64,000 nucleotides of DNA from Gyrodactylus bullatarudis (GCA_012064415.1 SSNU01000075.1:618148-682147), one strand, 5' to 3'. Shown: positions 23,530 through 36,100, counted from the first letter of the stretch. The notes: a model not told the origin generated them from the letters alone. Translations and numbers: made by a program.

Positions 23530-24257
23530 AAAGCTAGTTAATATGAAGATGGGAATATATGATTTTTACAAATTTCTTATTTTTTTCATCAAAAAATTAA
23601 ATTTGAAATTGAATCTAGATCACGAGGGCCTCTTTCAAGATACAGAGGAAAAAATTTAGAAAAAATCAATATTTAAGGAAAATACGGCAAATTTGAAATC
23701 TTGAAGTAGCCCCAAAATCCCTTTTTTTGAACTTTGAGTTGAAAATTTTTGTTGATTTCAATGTGGGAGAGTGATCAAAAGTTGATTCTTAGGGTCACAA
23801 TAAGACAAAAAAATAAGATCATCATAAAATTTTTGATAAATTCGTCATTTTTCTGGGATCTTGAAATATCAAATTTTATCGACTTTCAAGTAGGAAAAAT
23901 GATGAAAAACTCAAATTTTGTTTTGTCACGATTATGGGGTGATTTTCAAAACCAGATTCAGCATATTTGATTTCTTTGACTAATTGAGATCCTGAAAATC
24001 AACTTTTGGTCACTCTATCACATTGAAATCAGCAAAAATTTCCAAGTTCAAAAATATCGGAACTTAACGCTACTTGAAGATTTCAAATTTGCCGTATTTT
24101 CCTTAAAAATTGATTTTTTCTAAAATTTTTTTCTCAGTAACGTGAAAAAGGGCTTCATGATCTAGATTCCAAAAAATCTTGATCAATTTCGATCTCTTGA
24201 TCAAAAATTAAGAATTTTGTACAGATCATAAATTCCAATCTTCATATTAATTAGCTT
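23530..24257. mobile_element. Foldback/MITE element, about 730 bp
   Basis: The left end reads AAAGCTAGTTAATATGAAGA at 23530 and the right end is its complement, TCTTCATATTAATTAGCTTT, finishing at about 24257. Internal sequence also folds back: AAAAATCAATATTTAAGGAA near 23660 answers TTCCTTAAAAATTGATTTTT near 24100. No long coding frame. The related copy at 59117-59822 shares most of the interior. The autonomous partner is not in the window. Confidence 0.8.
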
Positions 24258-26002
24258 TATGATATTAAAAAGTGACTGCCAGATTCAATTACTTTATCAA
24301 ACGAAAAACCATTCAGTTCACTTATCATGTTTCAAAATATTATTTTTCATGAATAAGCTACAACTTTGATTAATTCTCTTCAAAATATAATTCATTCTCC
24401 AATATACTTATACAACACTCAAATAGTAATTAATACTCTTTAACCCACAGTGGGTCATGTATGTGACAGGTAATTCTGTTATAGAGAAACTGAAAATAAT
24501 TTATTGGCCACTTTTCTTATAGAAGAACTAATATGCTCTCAAATGAATTATGACTTATCAAGCTGCAATATATATCATTGACAAATTGTGAAAAAATATA
24601 GAAATTTTCTAGTAAATATAAAGAAAGTGTTTTTTAAAAACCACTCCCAGAGATCGAAGAGAAAAAAGAAACTATACTCGTCAATGTTTATTAAAACCAT
24701 ACAAAATTTCCAATCTCAGCAATGTAAAAATTTTCTGTTTACGTGTTAAACTATACGATAGAATAGCTTTTTACTCCAACATAGACATTGAAAAGGTAAA
24801 TGTGTAAAAGTTTCACTGAAAGAGGTCATGGATAAAATTTAGTCATATGAAAGAATTGCATTAATTTCAAATAAATACAGATAAATTCTTTTCATTTAAA
24901 CTAGATGATTTCCCTCCCATTGTGAAATAACTGTTAGATCCCTTTAAAAGGAATGTCATTTTCTCAGAGACTGAAATTAATTTCTTGAATCAATCAAATT
25001 CATCTCTGCATACTGTTGTTGTTTGAATCAAAATTCATCAAGAGTGATGATAGAAACGACATATTTTCGTAAAATTCTTTTATTTTTCTGCACAAAATAC
25101 ATACATTTTTTTGCCCAATCTCCTAATATATATCCTAATATAGCAACAACAAGCTAATAAAAATTATCCATCGATAGGGGGACGTCTTTTGTGTTTTATT
25201 ATTATTATGAGAAATACAACACATAGTATAGCTGCCTTTATTCACATTTATAGGACGGATGAAAAATATAACACACTTTTTTGAGTCTAGTAAAAATCTA
25301 TCAATATCAAAAAATAATTCGCTTTGTGTGTGAATTTTTATAACATCGATCATTCACATTCTAGTTTCAGGCAGAATAAATAATTCAATAAAAAATACTC
25401 TAACATCCATTCCATAGTCTTATCATCAATTAATTAATTTTCCTGACAGAACATAATATTGATTAATAAAAATATGACTGAACCTTTATGGTCAAAAGAA
25501 AGCCTTGATAGACTTTGAGCGACAGTCATTGTCCTGATAATATATATATATATATATTTATATCAATCTGCCCAAATACGATGTTTAAACTTATTATCTT
25601 CGAGTTGCCTATCCGAACTAAGCTTTAAGACTTAGAAGAGAACTGAATTAAATTACCCTCATCAGATCATCCTCTCTAGTTGGCTCTAACCGTCAAGAAT
25701 CATGCTATAATATTACGGAATTTGCAATCTGAAGAAACTGAGTTTAAATAAATTCAAAAATGAACTCAAGAATAAATCAATGTTTAGAGATAACGTCATG
25801 TATTGTTAAATAAATTATTCTTATTAAAAACATTGTGTTTTTGACTATAATTCACAAGAAATGAACGATACTTGTCAGTGTGGAACTAATCTAAAACATG
25901 GTTGACATGGTAATTTTGAAGATCATGGATCATAAAATATTCATAGTTAAGATCTAAAATTATTAAAATATTCAAAATTATCAATATATTCTTTTGAATA
26001 TA
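24258..26002. other. No recognised gene; AT microsatellite at about 25540
   Basis: AT-rich DNA with a TA run at 25539-25556 and no coding, RNA or transposon signal that I can support. Confidence 0.4.
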
Positions 26003-26194
26003 AAATTGAACAAAAAAAATATATAAAATTTATATGATTCTGATCAATAAAGAAATTTTTAATTAAGAACATTTAAATTGGTTGATAAAATTTCAAATGA
26101 AATTATGAATACTAGAGTACCTTAAAGTTCTTAATTAAAAATTTCTTTATTGATCAGAATCATATAAATTTTATATATTTTTTTTGTTCAATTT
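26003..26194. repeat. Near-perfect palindrome: 68-bp arms, 56-bp spacer
   Basis: The left arm 26003-26070 starts AAATTGAACAAAAAAAATAT and ends TTTTTAATTAAGAAC. The right arm 26127-26194 is its reverse complement with no mismatch I can find. The spacer is plain AT-rich sequence. It may be a small foldback transposon or a recent inverted duplication; it would extrude as a strong cruciform or hairpin. Confidence 0.85.
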
Positions 26195-26422
26195 GGTGGT
26201 ATTTATAATTTTTATTTCAATATAAGATCTTTGTCTAACTAATAATAATAGTCTTAGTTTTGTTTCTCTCTATAAAACTAGAGAGGAAACTTGTTAGATA
26301 GATAAATAACATTACTCGATTACGTTTTCTTGAATCTCATTATCGATGAAACTTTTTGCATCTTTTGATCTAAAGATGATCAATCTATTGCTGAATATAT
26401 GCTCCTTCATTTACATTACTAA

Positions 26423-27363
26423 TTAACCCTTTCAGTATTGTGGCTACATTTAACGTTAAAAATTCTTTTTTTGGTTATTTCTTTAGGTAAAATTGGAATT
26501 CTTTCATCAATAAGCTCATAAAATATGTACAGACTGCTCTTTCCAACAACCTATTTTTCATTTCTCTAGCATAATTTTAAGATCAGGATCCCTGGCACTG
26601 AAAAATCATGAAATGATGCATAACTGAAAGTGGTGTTTTGTCGAAAGTAATTTATATATCATAACAGAAAGTGAATATGCTCTTAGTCTTTAGTGTAAAC
26701 TAACTATAATCGAATTATCTCCGATCAAAACTTATTAGGAACTATTTTGATCTTAGTTTTGCATCCAATAAGCTACATCGGCATAGTAGGTACATAAAAA
26801 ATGACCACCTCAGAAACGAAAAATAACTTCTTCTTAATATTTGTCTTTACAAAATGAAACAAAAAAATTCCAGCATTTCAATGAGTTTGAATCGCTTATT
26901 AAAAATAGAATTGTTCCTAAATATGATCGCCTGTTCCAAATCCGACCACTTCTTCATCTTTAGAAAAATTTTGTTATATCTAATCAAGTAATGGATGAAA
27001 AATTAATCTTAAAATACAAGATTGGCTTTAAACAAATAAGCCTATGAAATGGGAAATTAAAATATTATCACGAAACAGCTCTGACTGTATATTAGGAAAA
27101 ATATCTAGCTCAGTTAATTGGATAGAATATTTGAATACTAATGTATTTTGAATGAAAAAAAGTCATTCTTCAAACTCAATTATTCGTAAAGTTAAATTTT
27201 ACCACCCTTCAGTACCAATGTAGCCATATGGAACATGCCAAATTTATGATCTAAATCATGAAATTTTTTTTGATTTTTTCATATGATCATCTGAATCATA
27301 AGAAAATCAAACTGTGAAATTTTAAAAGAAATCGAATTCATTGAGTTGGTATTGAAGGGTTAA
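26423..27363. mobile_element. TTAA-bounded non-autonomous element, piggyBac-like ends
   Basis: TTAA followed by CCCTTTCAGTATTGTGGCTA at 26423, and a right end TTGGTATTGAAGGG followed by TTAA at 27360-27363. The ends match as CCCTTYARTA, and the phrase ACCCTTCAGTACCAATGTAG at 27207 repeats the terminal motif internally. No transposase frame lies inside. The length is about 940 bp including the duplications. Assignment to piggyBac-type mobilisation rests on TTAA and the CCC start. Confidence 0.55.
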
Positions 27364-27394
27364 GGCGTTTCTTTTCTTCAATCTTATACTATTA

Positions 27395-28652
27395 GGTTGT
27401 GTGAAAAGTTCTCGGAAAAATTAGCCATGTATGATTAATTAAATTTTTTATTGAAAATGTATGATGAAATATATATAAACTATACATCAAAATAATTGCC
27501 GTGTTTTTCTACACATTTCTCCCATCGTTCTGAGAGCGTATCTATTCCTCTTTTCCAGAAATCAGGAGACTTTTGAACAAAATATTCTTCTAGAGAGTTC
27601 ATGACTTCATCTCTTGAGTTGAAGATTTTCCCCTTAAGATGATGTTGTAAAGAGCGAAAGAGATGATAATCCGTAGGAGAAAGATCTGGACTATAATGTG
27701 GATGCTCCAGTACATCAACATCAGACTCCTCAAAAAATCTTTTCGCCTGTTGCGAAACATGAGGTCTGGCATTATCCTGCAAAAAAGTGATCCTTCCGAA
27801 TCGAGGGTACAACTCTCTCAACTTTTCTTGCATTGTCCTAAATGACTGGATATAATGATCCGTATTGACAGTCTGATTAGGCTCTAAGAGTTCAAAGTGA
27901 ATTACTCCTCTACGACACCAAAAGATTGTGATCATGACCTTTTTTGCGAACCTGTTTGGATTAGGCTGAGTACACTTTTGGCCAACCTTATGCCAAGATC
28001 TTTTGCGGCTGGGATCCTTTAAAAATATCCATTTCTCATCTGTTGTCACCAAACTATTCAAGAAGTTGTTATATCTCAAACGGTCTAGCAGCCTTTTGCA
28101 ACATTCAACTCTCTTTCTTTTCTGAGCATCTGTGAGATCATGAGGAACAAATGCATAGAAGGAATTTGTGAAATTCTCTTCATGCAAGACACGAACAACT
28201 GAAGAAAAGGACACATTCAAATCTGCAGAAATTTCTCTTGAAGACAAATTGGGATTTTCTTCGACTTTCTCAACAATTTCTTGCCTGGGAATTGTTGAAG
28301 GACGACCTTGCCTTGGTTCATCATCAAAATTTGAACATCATCATCTTGAACAAACCATACCATTTTTGGACTGCAGACATTGAAACTACCCTACCAAGAC
28401 CTCTTTCCATCAATTTGAAGGCCTTTGATGCAGTATGGCCGATGCTATAGTTAAAGTAAATTATGGCCCGAATTTGTGTGTCAGTAAAATTCATGTTTCT
28501 ATCACGTTTATTTGAAAACTAAAAAGATTATCTGATATAAACAAATTCTACAGATTTTTCTGAATCTTTTCGTGTATAGTTTATATTTATTGCTTCAAGA
28601 ACAGATTCAAAATCAAATGTTGAAAATTTTTCCGAGAACTTTTCACACAACC
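27395..28652 (-). mobile_element. Mariner transposon with intact 28-bp ends
   Basis: The terminal inverted repeats begin GGTTGTGTGAAAAGTTCTCG and match over 28 bp at 27395-27422 and 28625-28652. TA duplications flank both ends (27393-27394 and 28653-28654). The total length of 1258 bp is the classic mariner size. The transposase inside is on the minus strand and is frameshifted near its N-terminus, so this copy could be moved in trans but not by itself. Confidence 0.95.
27480..28494 (-). pseudogene. Mariner D34D transposase, frameshifted
   Basis: DDE/D transposase that cuts and pastes the element at TA sites. From the start codon at 28494 the frame reads MNFTDTQIRAIIYFNYSIGH, the first helix-turn-helix, to about KWYGLFK. 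It breaks around 28330-28350, where two shifts are needed to reach DDEPRQGRPSTIPRQEIVEK, then is open to the stop at 27480. The catalytic signatures are VTTDEKWIFL, FLQDNARPHVS and YSPDLSPTDYHLF, which is mariner D,D34D spacing. The usual length is about 345 residues and the reconstructed extent agrees. Only the N-terminal region is damaged. Confidence 0.92.
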
Positions 28653-28856
28653 TACTATATAGTAAAGCTAGTCTTGGACTGTTCAAATTATACTTGAGAG
28701 GATTACAATAAACATTATGAATGTAAAAAAAGAGAATTAATTAGAATGATCGAGTTTATTTCTTAAAAGATTTTCACAATCCGTTGAATTCAATAAATAA
28801 TAATATAATATTCCCAAATTCCAATTTCAATTTCCAAATTTTCTATTCACTGATCA

Positions 28857-30342
28857 GTGATCACTAAAGCATCAAGGGTCACTATCAATTCCAATAAATT
28901 CTTCAACTCCTCCTCCAAGATTGATTTTATATCTCTCAGATTATTTGAAGCTAATGTAGCAGCTGAGCTTAAGGTTAATCCCCAAAAAGGATGGTCCAAA
29001 TTCAGAAAACTACTTAATATTAACAAATCGTCTTCAATAAAAAACTTTTCTCACTTACCCGACAAGGATTTTTGCGAAAATATAAATAATTTCTTTGCAA
29101 AATCGTTTAATGGCGTGGAAAATATTGATTTTATTGCTATAGCTATCGATCCCTCAGCTCATCCTCCTTTTATCTCACGACTTAAAGTTGATCCTTATAT
29201 TATAAATATGTTAACTTTTTTCCTATGTAATCGACTGCAATATGTAAATTTCAATAACACTACCAGTAGTTTGAAACCCATTAATTCGGGTGTTCCTCAA
29301 GGTTCCACTATCGGCCCCTTCTTTTCAATATTTTTTCGCTGATATTCAGCTTCCTGAGGGTATTGAGGGTGCCCTCTTTAAATTTGCCGACGACCTTAAG
29401 TTCGTCTTCAGGGTTAAAAACTCCCTTGATATTTTAAAAATCAACAGAAACTTCTGCCTTCTTAAAGATTCACTCGAGTCCATGGGGCTCTATATTAATA
29501 GAGATAAATGCAAAATAATGCTCTCATTGGGTCTTCCTGCAACCCTCCTTGAATCTCTTCTACTTCCTGGAGAAATTGTCTCCTTTAACTTTGATTTAGG
29601 TTTCGGTATCAACTCCAAGTTAAAAATTGATCCCTTTTCCAACCTCTGCAAAATTAATTCAACAATCTTCACTATTCTAAAATTCTCTAAAACACCACAA
29701 CTAAGAATTAAGGCCTACAAATCCTTAGTTTTAAATAACTTTGACTATTTAGCTCCGCTACTCACGAACCTGACCCATTCTCAGGCACGTGATTTAGAAA
29801 GAATTCAAGCCTCCTTCTTATACTGGGTTTACCCTGACCTTGATTCCTATAATGCTCGCATTTTGGTTTCAGGTCTGAACCCTCTATGGGTTAGAAGGTT
29901 GGCATTTATAGTAAAAAATTTTATTGAATCCTCTTCTATGATCGAGCATGTTTATTCCTTAAGAAGAGTAGTTTATGATGAACATTTCCTACTCTCAGCT
30001 ATTAAAGATAAATATGACATTATGAACTGTGATAATCTTCACTCTATAAAGACCATCATGAGTCATATTCGCTCTAAAATAGACTATTCTATTACTCTAT
30101 TATATCCCGATCTTCACTAAAATTCCAGAATGATTGTTGTAAAAATTTTGAGATTAACATGCCAGTTACAATTTACAAACTGATTCAATTGTCTCATGTG
30201 CGATATTTTAAAGATCACTCATCTAGTTATGATTTTTATTTTTTCAAGAAAACCAGATTGACATTTTTATTTATTTTTTATATTTTCCATTGTACATATT
30301 AATTACTCTATTTAATACAGATTATATTTCTAACAAAAAAAA
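28857..30342 (+). mobile_element. LINE retrotransposon copy with internal deletion
   Basis: A copy of the LINE at 60.2 kb. It covers the linker after the endonuclease (KIDFISLRLFEANVAAELK), then jumps from PPFISRL to KVDPYIINML, having lost most RT fingers and the LDISKAFD box. A frameshift lies near 29320 inside GVPQGSTIGP. The frame then runs through the FADD box (29381-29392 region) to the C-terminus HIRSKIDYSITLLYPDLH and stop at 30118-30120. The 3' end is ATTTCTAAC plus an A-run at 30328-30342. It is dead as an autonomous copy. Confidence 0.9.
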
Positions 30343-30543
30343 TCCAAAAACCAATTTATATGAAAATAAGCTTTCTTTCACCAGAAAATTTGTGATCCTT
30401 GTTTTGTTGCAAGTTAAGAAAGTATTATGAATTTTGATAAAAAGGTATAAATTATTTAAGAGGTTATTTAATAAACCATTTACTATTTGGATTGCAAACG
30501 ATCGTCATAACTACCTCATCATGAACAAATCTTTCGGATTCAA

Positions 30544-31197
30544 TTAACCCTCGCTCTGGAAATCTGAATACTTACAAGTATGGCAAATGGTGTCGGAAAC
30601 GACACCAACAGCTAAAAAGTATATAAACAAGTCTAAAATAGAATAGAATTTTATTGACAATTCTTACAAATTGTTAGATTATGTTCAGCACAAACTGGTT
30701 TCAAGCATCTGTAGCAATTTCTATGACCTTTACGATTCAAAGACCTTGGGCACATATGGCATCTTCCTTTCTTGACCTCTGTTTTTTGTTTTTTCCCAAG
30801 TGGTTCTATATCAGACACATTCGTAAGAGAATAATTTGGTTCAACTTCATCAGTGCTTTGCTTAGTTGGCGAAGAAAATTTTTACGGCCAAGCTTTGGTT
30901 TCTCTATAAATCCATTAGGCCATTTGATTGTGTAAAGAACAAACGCATTATAAGCAGCTATGTCAAGTTTATTCCAAAATACAGCAAGGGACCATCTTCT
31001 CACAGATCTTTTACATGAATATGTACTGACCAACTTATCCAACACATCGACTCCACCCTTTGTTTTGTTATAATATGATATGATCTCTGGAGGTGATCCT
31101 ACATAATCTAGTTTGGTGTGTAGACTACTAAGAAGAACTACTGGTTTGTTCTTCTTTGATGCATATTTCATCAAAGTTATGTTTTCATGGAACACAT
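30544..31197 (-). mobile_element. 5'-truncated piggyBac transposon
   Basis: The 3' terminus is seen as TTAA (30544-30547) followed by CCCTCGCTCTGGAAATCTGA. Inside is the C-terminal half of the transposase. The other end is missing: sequence from about 31198 is an unrelated ISXO2-like transposase fragment in the opposite orientation. The breakpoint is therefore a junction of two damaged elements. Confidence 0.8.
30651..31195 (-). pseudogene. piggyBac transposase, C-terminal part
   Basis: The frame shows KPVVLLSSLH, then PPEIISYYNKTKGGVDVLDK, then SVRRWSLAVFWNKLDIAAYN, the third-aspartate region and insertion segment of piggyBac transposases. After a frameshift near 30840-30860 it continues to GRCHMCPRS, NCYRCLKPVC and TICKNC before a stop at 30651-30653, the cysteine-rich C-terminal finger that binds the ends. 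The first two catalytic aspartates are outside the retained part. It is non-functional. Confidence 0.85.
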
Positions 31198-31287
31198 ATT
31201 TTCTTTAATCATAAGCGTCATTATGTCAATCCTCAAAATCCTGATGTTCATACCAACAACATCGAACGTGTGTTGAATAATACGTAC
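31198..31287 (+). pseudogene. ISXO2-like transposase fragment
   Basis: One plus-strand frame reads NHKRHYVNPQNPDVHTNNIE then RVLNNTYDV before a stop. This matches the third catalytic region of ISXO2/IS1595-type transposases (H-T-x-x-I-E), as in HTQRIESIWG of the complete element at 51.7 kb. Only about 30 codons survive. It is joined head-on to the truncated piggyBac. Confidence 0.7.
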
Positions 31288-34200
31288 GATGTGTAGCAAG
31301 AGGGTAGACTAGGATGGTGCGTTAGTGGTGTACCTTTCACGAATAATTTTTGGACTTGGAAAAATTTTGGGGGCAGAGATTTTTTTCGCAGCTAATCGCT
31401 TGTATTACCTTTAAATCATTCACATGGAAATTTCTCACTTTGAAATCTACAACAATAACAATCCGAATTTGTCAACTCTCTCAGCTTCTGAATGATAAAC
31501 AAACTGAGGGCTTTTTAACACTGACGACATTTCATGTTGGAAGAAATGAAATCTTGCACTTTTTTGTTTTTAAGTATTTCAGATACTTAATTAATTGTTA
31601 TTAGGGTTTTTGGTGATGAGGGATAAGTGCTTGAGTCTTTTAGTATCTCTAATTGGATGCGGAGAAGTCACACATCTTGCCTTGGTAAACATTATAAACC
31701 TTTTGGGATTTTCTTAAGAAATCATAATAAGGAATAGCCATGATGTTGAAATTTCAATTGTAATTATGTTAAGAGATTTAAATAATAAAATATATTTCTG
31801 ATGAATATTCCTAAAGTGACATTTGCTCAATTGTCGGATATAATTCTCATCAGAGATGTTCTTGATTTATGATTTGAATGTAGTGACAGTAAATGTTGAA
31901 CAGATCTCCATACAAAGTTTTTATGCTCTCAATATGTTGAAGTTAAAATAATTTATGAGCAGAACGTTGAGCTTATTATTCATTGGATGAAGGAAAAATT
32001 TGAATTGGCTCAACAAATTGACTGTTTTTGAAATCTTTAGTTCATAGGTATGAGAAATTTATTTTATTTCATGGGAGATAAATCTTTGAAAAATTTATAA
32101 ACTTATTTGTTCTTCCAGACGTAGATTCCATATGTCAAATAATTAAATTTTTCCCTATTTGTGGAGCAATTTTAGAATTTTTAATTATCAGACTCTCAAA
32201 CATTTCGATAGCTTGTTGGAAAAATTATTTAATTACAGTACTAAACTCCTAATGCCCATTAGGGATAACTTATTAAAAACAATTTTTGGAAAATTCACAG
32301 ATGCCTACATAAATAAAGATGCTTTAGTATTTAAGGAAACTAAACGTTAAATAAATCTTAGATAAAACCTTTTCCTAGGGGTGATGTCAATACAACAAAG
32401 ATTTTAAAAATTTCATTTTTTCACGAAAAAACAATCCCACTACTCTCAAGTATTGTGCACATTTTCTACAGCAATCCATGATTTTTGATTGAAAATATCT
32501 GATCTACATGGTTGGCTTGGACAAATAATTAGCTTTCAACAACAGAAATTTTTTCTAAAATGGAATTTTAATAGCTTTCAAAAATTCGAAAATAATTGGT
32601 TTTTTGACTTTCATGCATTTAGATAGAAAAATCATTCAACCTATTTACAACACCCCTAAGACTTTCTCAGAACCTACTAGTGTTTTACATCATTAGAACC
32701 GCCTTTATATGTCTATCGAATTAGTGCTAGAATAATTTTCAAAAATTATCCCTAATGCCCATAGATTATCATCCATATAAGGTTCGTCCAATAAAATTAA
32801 GGGATGATATAATGTAAATGAAATACTTATATTAATATACATGTTACAGTTAATATTGATAATCCGTGAGTTTTTAGTTAAAGTAATGAATGAATTGAAT
32901 TTTCATTAGTTTAACTGAAAATTCCCTGAAATTATACACAAAGCATAGTTTGTATATTCGGTATATTATCAATGTACAATATTATTATCAGGTAGTATCA
33001 AGACTAACGGATTGGTTTGTTAAACTTGTTACTCGGTAACAAGATTAACTGGAATCTTTGATAGTCTTAAGACTATCAGGTAATCTTAAGACTAACGGAA
33101 TAGTTTGATAAACTTGTTACAGTCGTAGACAATGCTGGTGGAGTGAACCATCGCGAGAAATTGCGTGAATATTTTCGGTATATTCCTGATGTATGTAGTA
33201 AGAGAAGAAATCGCTATTGAAAAATTCCTGATGTATTATTTGGTATATTGGTAAGAGAAAACATATGAAATCGTTAAATTTCGGATAAAAGTCATAGAAC
33301 ACTATGATGTAAAAATCCTGAATATAAGGTTTCAAGATAAATTATAGATGGATTAAAATTAAACAAATATGTTATTTTAATACATAATCCTTATAAAGTA
33401 TGCTTATTTCAATAATTTTCATCTCAATAAAACTTAGTTTTGTCTTAATTAAAGAGAATGGATGAGATGAAATCTCTGAATATTATAAATCATAGATAGG
33501 AATCAATTATATTGAAGAAATGGAAACATTATAATATAACTGTTTGTCCTCTTCAATTTTCGGAGATAAAAAGTAGTAAAATTAGGAGTTAGAAAATTTC
33601 TCCTTTTTAGAATTTATATTTAAAAATTTTCACATGTAAACTCAAAAAATAAAACATCTACAATTGTCTAAGCTCATCAATTTAGAAATATCTGAAAAAA
33701 TATCATACGAATATGAAGAATTTTTATGAAATAAAATGAATCTGAACCTTTTTTCAAGTTTAAGTTTTGTTTTTCTTAAATAAACAGAACCTTTTCGTAT
33801 TGAGTAATTCTATTATAATTCCATATTTTGTTAATTTTAACATGAAACGCTTATTTAGCGAATAGATTTTTTAATAGTTCGATAGAGCAACTAAAATTAA
33901 GTATTATTCATACTCAACCTGTTTTACAGCTCATTATTAACATCCTTTGATCTCATTTTTAACCAGACTTGGAAGAATTTTATTTTAGGCTTATGATTGC
34001 TGACAGGGTCTTTCAGAACATCCATTAATCATTTATATATAGTTCTTAATAATTTTCTGACTGGTAAATATATTCATTCTCCTGAATAATAGCAGAATGA
34101 AAAAGTCAAAAAGTCCAATTTTTCATAAATTTATGAATTTCTTCTTTCGGTATAATTTATACGGATCTACAAATATTGCAAAAAGGCTGATTTGAAGAAA

Positions 34201-36044
34201 TCGCCAAATGCTGTAATGTATGATCAAATACAAGAATTTCTTTATAAAATTAACAAGCCAGTAACTTTCAAAACTCTCCATTCAATGCTACGGAAAAGTG
34301 CAGAAAATTTGAAAATATTCCTCACACATAGATTTATACGACAATTCCTTGAAAATTTTCCTCAGTTTAAATATCAAATAGTAAGTTTTATTATCGATTA
34401 AAATTAAAATCAGATTAGAATTTTAACGCCAAATGTTTCCACGACTGTACCAGGTTTCAAGATTTACTAACCATTAATGCAATATAATGTAGCTTGTTGA
34501 ATTTGATACTCGGTAATAAGTTCGGTCAATTGAATCAAACTTTTCGAAAATAATATCAAAGATTAAGAAAACAATCCAACATTGTAAGGTCACTAATTGG
34601 AACTTTTTATAATTTTAGCTGAATAGTTGGTTAAACTTGTTACCAGGTTTCAAGAATAATTAGTTTGAGATCGAAATATGAATTTCGGCATATTATCAGA
34701 AAAGGTCCAAATGGCTTTAAATGGTAAAAAAAGTAGTCCTTCAAATATTCCTCATTTAAAGAATAGGCGTGAATCAACAAATGAAAATACGTGATGAGAA
34801 GAAATTTATAGTAAGATCACTAACTTGTTATTCCTGAAATTCTGTAACAAATTTGACGAACTATCGAGATAAAACGTAAAATTAATACTCTTGGCTGAAT
34901 TTCAACACTTGATACGTCTTATTCTCTGGAATCCATGAGTTTCGCATTGCACTGTATAAGAAGTCTCAATTTCAGACCTTACACAATTGGATTGTTTGAT
35001 AAGACTATCAAGAGTAACAAGATTAACGGTTACATATATATAACATGCATATGTTACCGTGAATCGTGTGAAATCAGGGATTCGTACAAATCACTGAATT
35101 GGGCATGGATTCTCACAGTACTAATACAGTATTTCATAAAAGAATTCGAAGAAAATTCAAGATTCAATAAATATATCTCTAATTTTAATTCTGGATATGA
35201 CACATCATATGAAAAATTTGAAGTGCTAGAATATGAGAAAGAGTTTTCTGATGAATTCACCTATACTACATTAACGGAAAAATTTAGTGTAAGATCTGCA
35301 ACCGAGAGGTCAATTTTGTGAAAAGTTTAGTGTATTACTTTTGAGTAATAAATTATAAATGCTTAAATTATTACTGAAAATTTAATAAATGTTTCAATTT
35401 TTCCGTCCAAAAACCAAAAAATCACATTTTCATTTTTCTTTAGCGTTAAAGAATCCATTTATTAGGTTATATTTTTGAGGCCCTGCTTATTAGTAAATGA
35501 GAAATTCAATTGAAAATCGACTACCTTAGTTAGGATCAAAAGAATCCTTATTGAATAGAATTCAAATTAGAATCTCATTTAGAATCATTTTATATGAATT
35601 TTTTCGATTGGCTTTCTTATGATCTCAATAGGATTATACGGACAAAGTAGAAAAATATTTTCTTAAAGTGAAAGCAATTTCTTTATACATAAAAAACTCT
35701 TTCATAAATAATTATGAAAAATAAGCAGTTTTCAAACAAAAATATTTTTAACTCAATGTGCATTTCTAAAGTTTCCTTAGCATTGCAATTTGAATTTCAG
35801 AAATTTTTTTTTCGAATTATTTGGAAAAACTTTACAATCTTTCCTTCTTAATTCAAAAACATCATAAAAGCATTCACCTAAACATCAGATTCTGAAGTTA
35901 CCCGAAGATATCTAATTTAGAGAAAAACTCCTGTATAAACTGAATTTTCGATGGTTCAAATTGTGGTAAAAATTTTACAAGATATTCAGAAATAAAGATA
36001 TTGTATGATTCTAAACTCATGTATGAAAGGTGGAGAACAACAAG
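31288..36044. other. Long gene-poor stretch
   Basis: No identifiable gene. The longest open frame, 34935-35321 (128 codons, plus strand), includes TLTEKFSVRSATERSIL but no domain I know. Its codon use follows the AT-rich background, and a frame at 34192-34401 is similar. Around 32990-33120 and 34500-34650 words such as GGTAATCTTAAGACTAACGG and TTGTTACTCGGTAACAAG recur, suggesting old dispersed repeats. Nothing more can be supported. Confidence 0.4.
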
Positions 36045-36100
36045 CATATATTTGAGTGATAAACGTTATATTTCGACAGGTCTCTTCAAACTCTACATAT
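36045..36100 (-). ncRNA. Hammerhead-ribozyme-like motif, family A copy 3
   Basis: Minus-strand sequence with ATGTA, GAGT, TTGAAGA (first core base C changed to T), stem II GAC-CT-GTC (three perfect pairs), GAAA, a palindromic stem III around AACGTT, then UC and ACTC. GAGT pairs with ACTC, and ATGTA pairs with TATAT beyond the internal loop. This copy has the best stems I and II of the family but a core substitution expected to impair cleavage. It faces copy 2 (36250-36320) in inverted orientation about 150 bp away. Confidence 0.6.
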
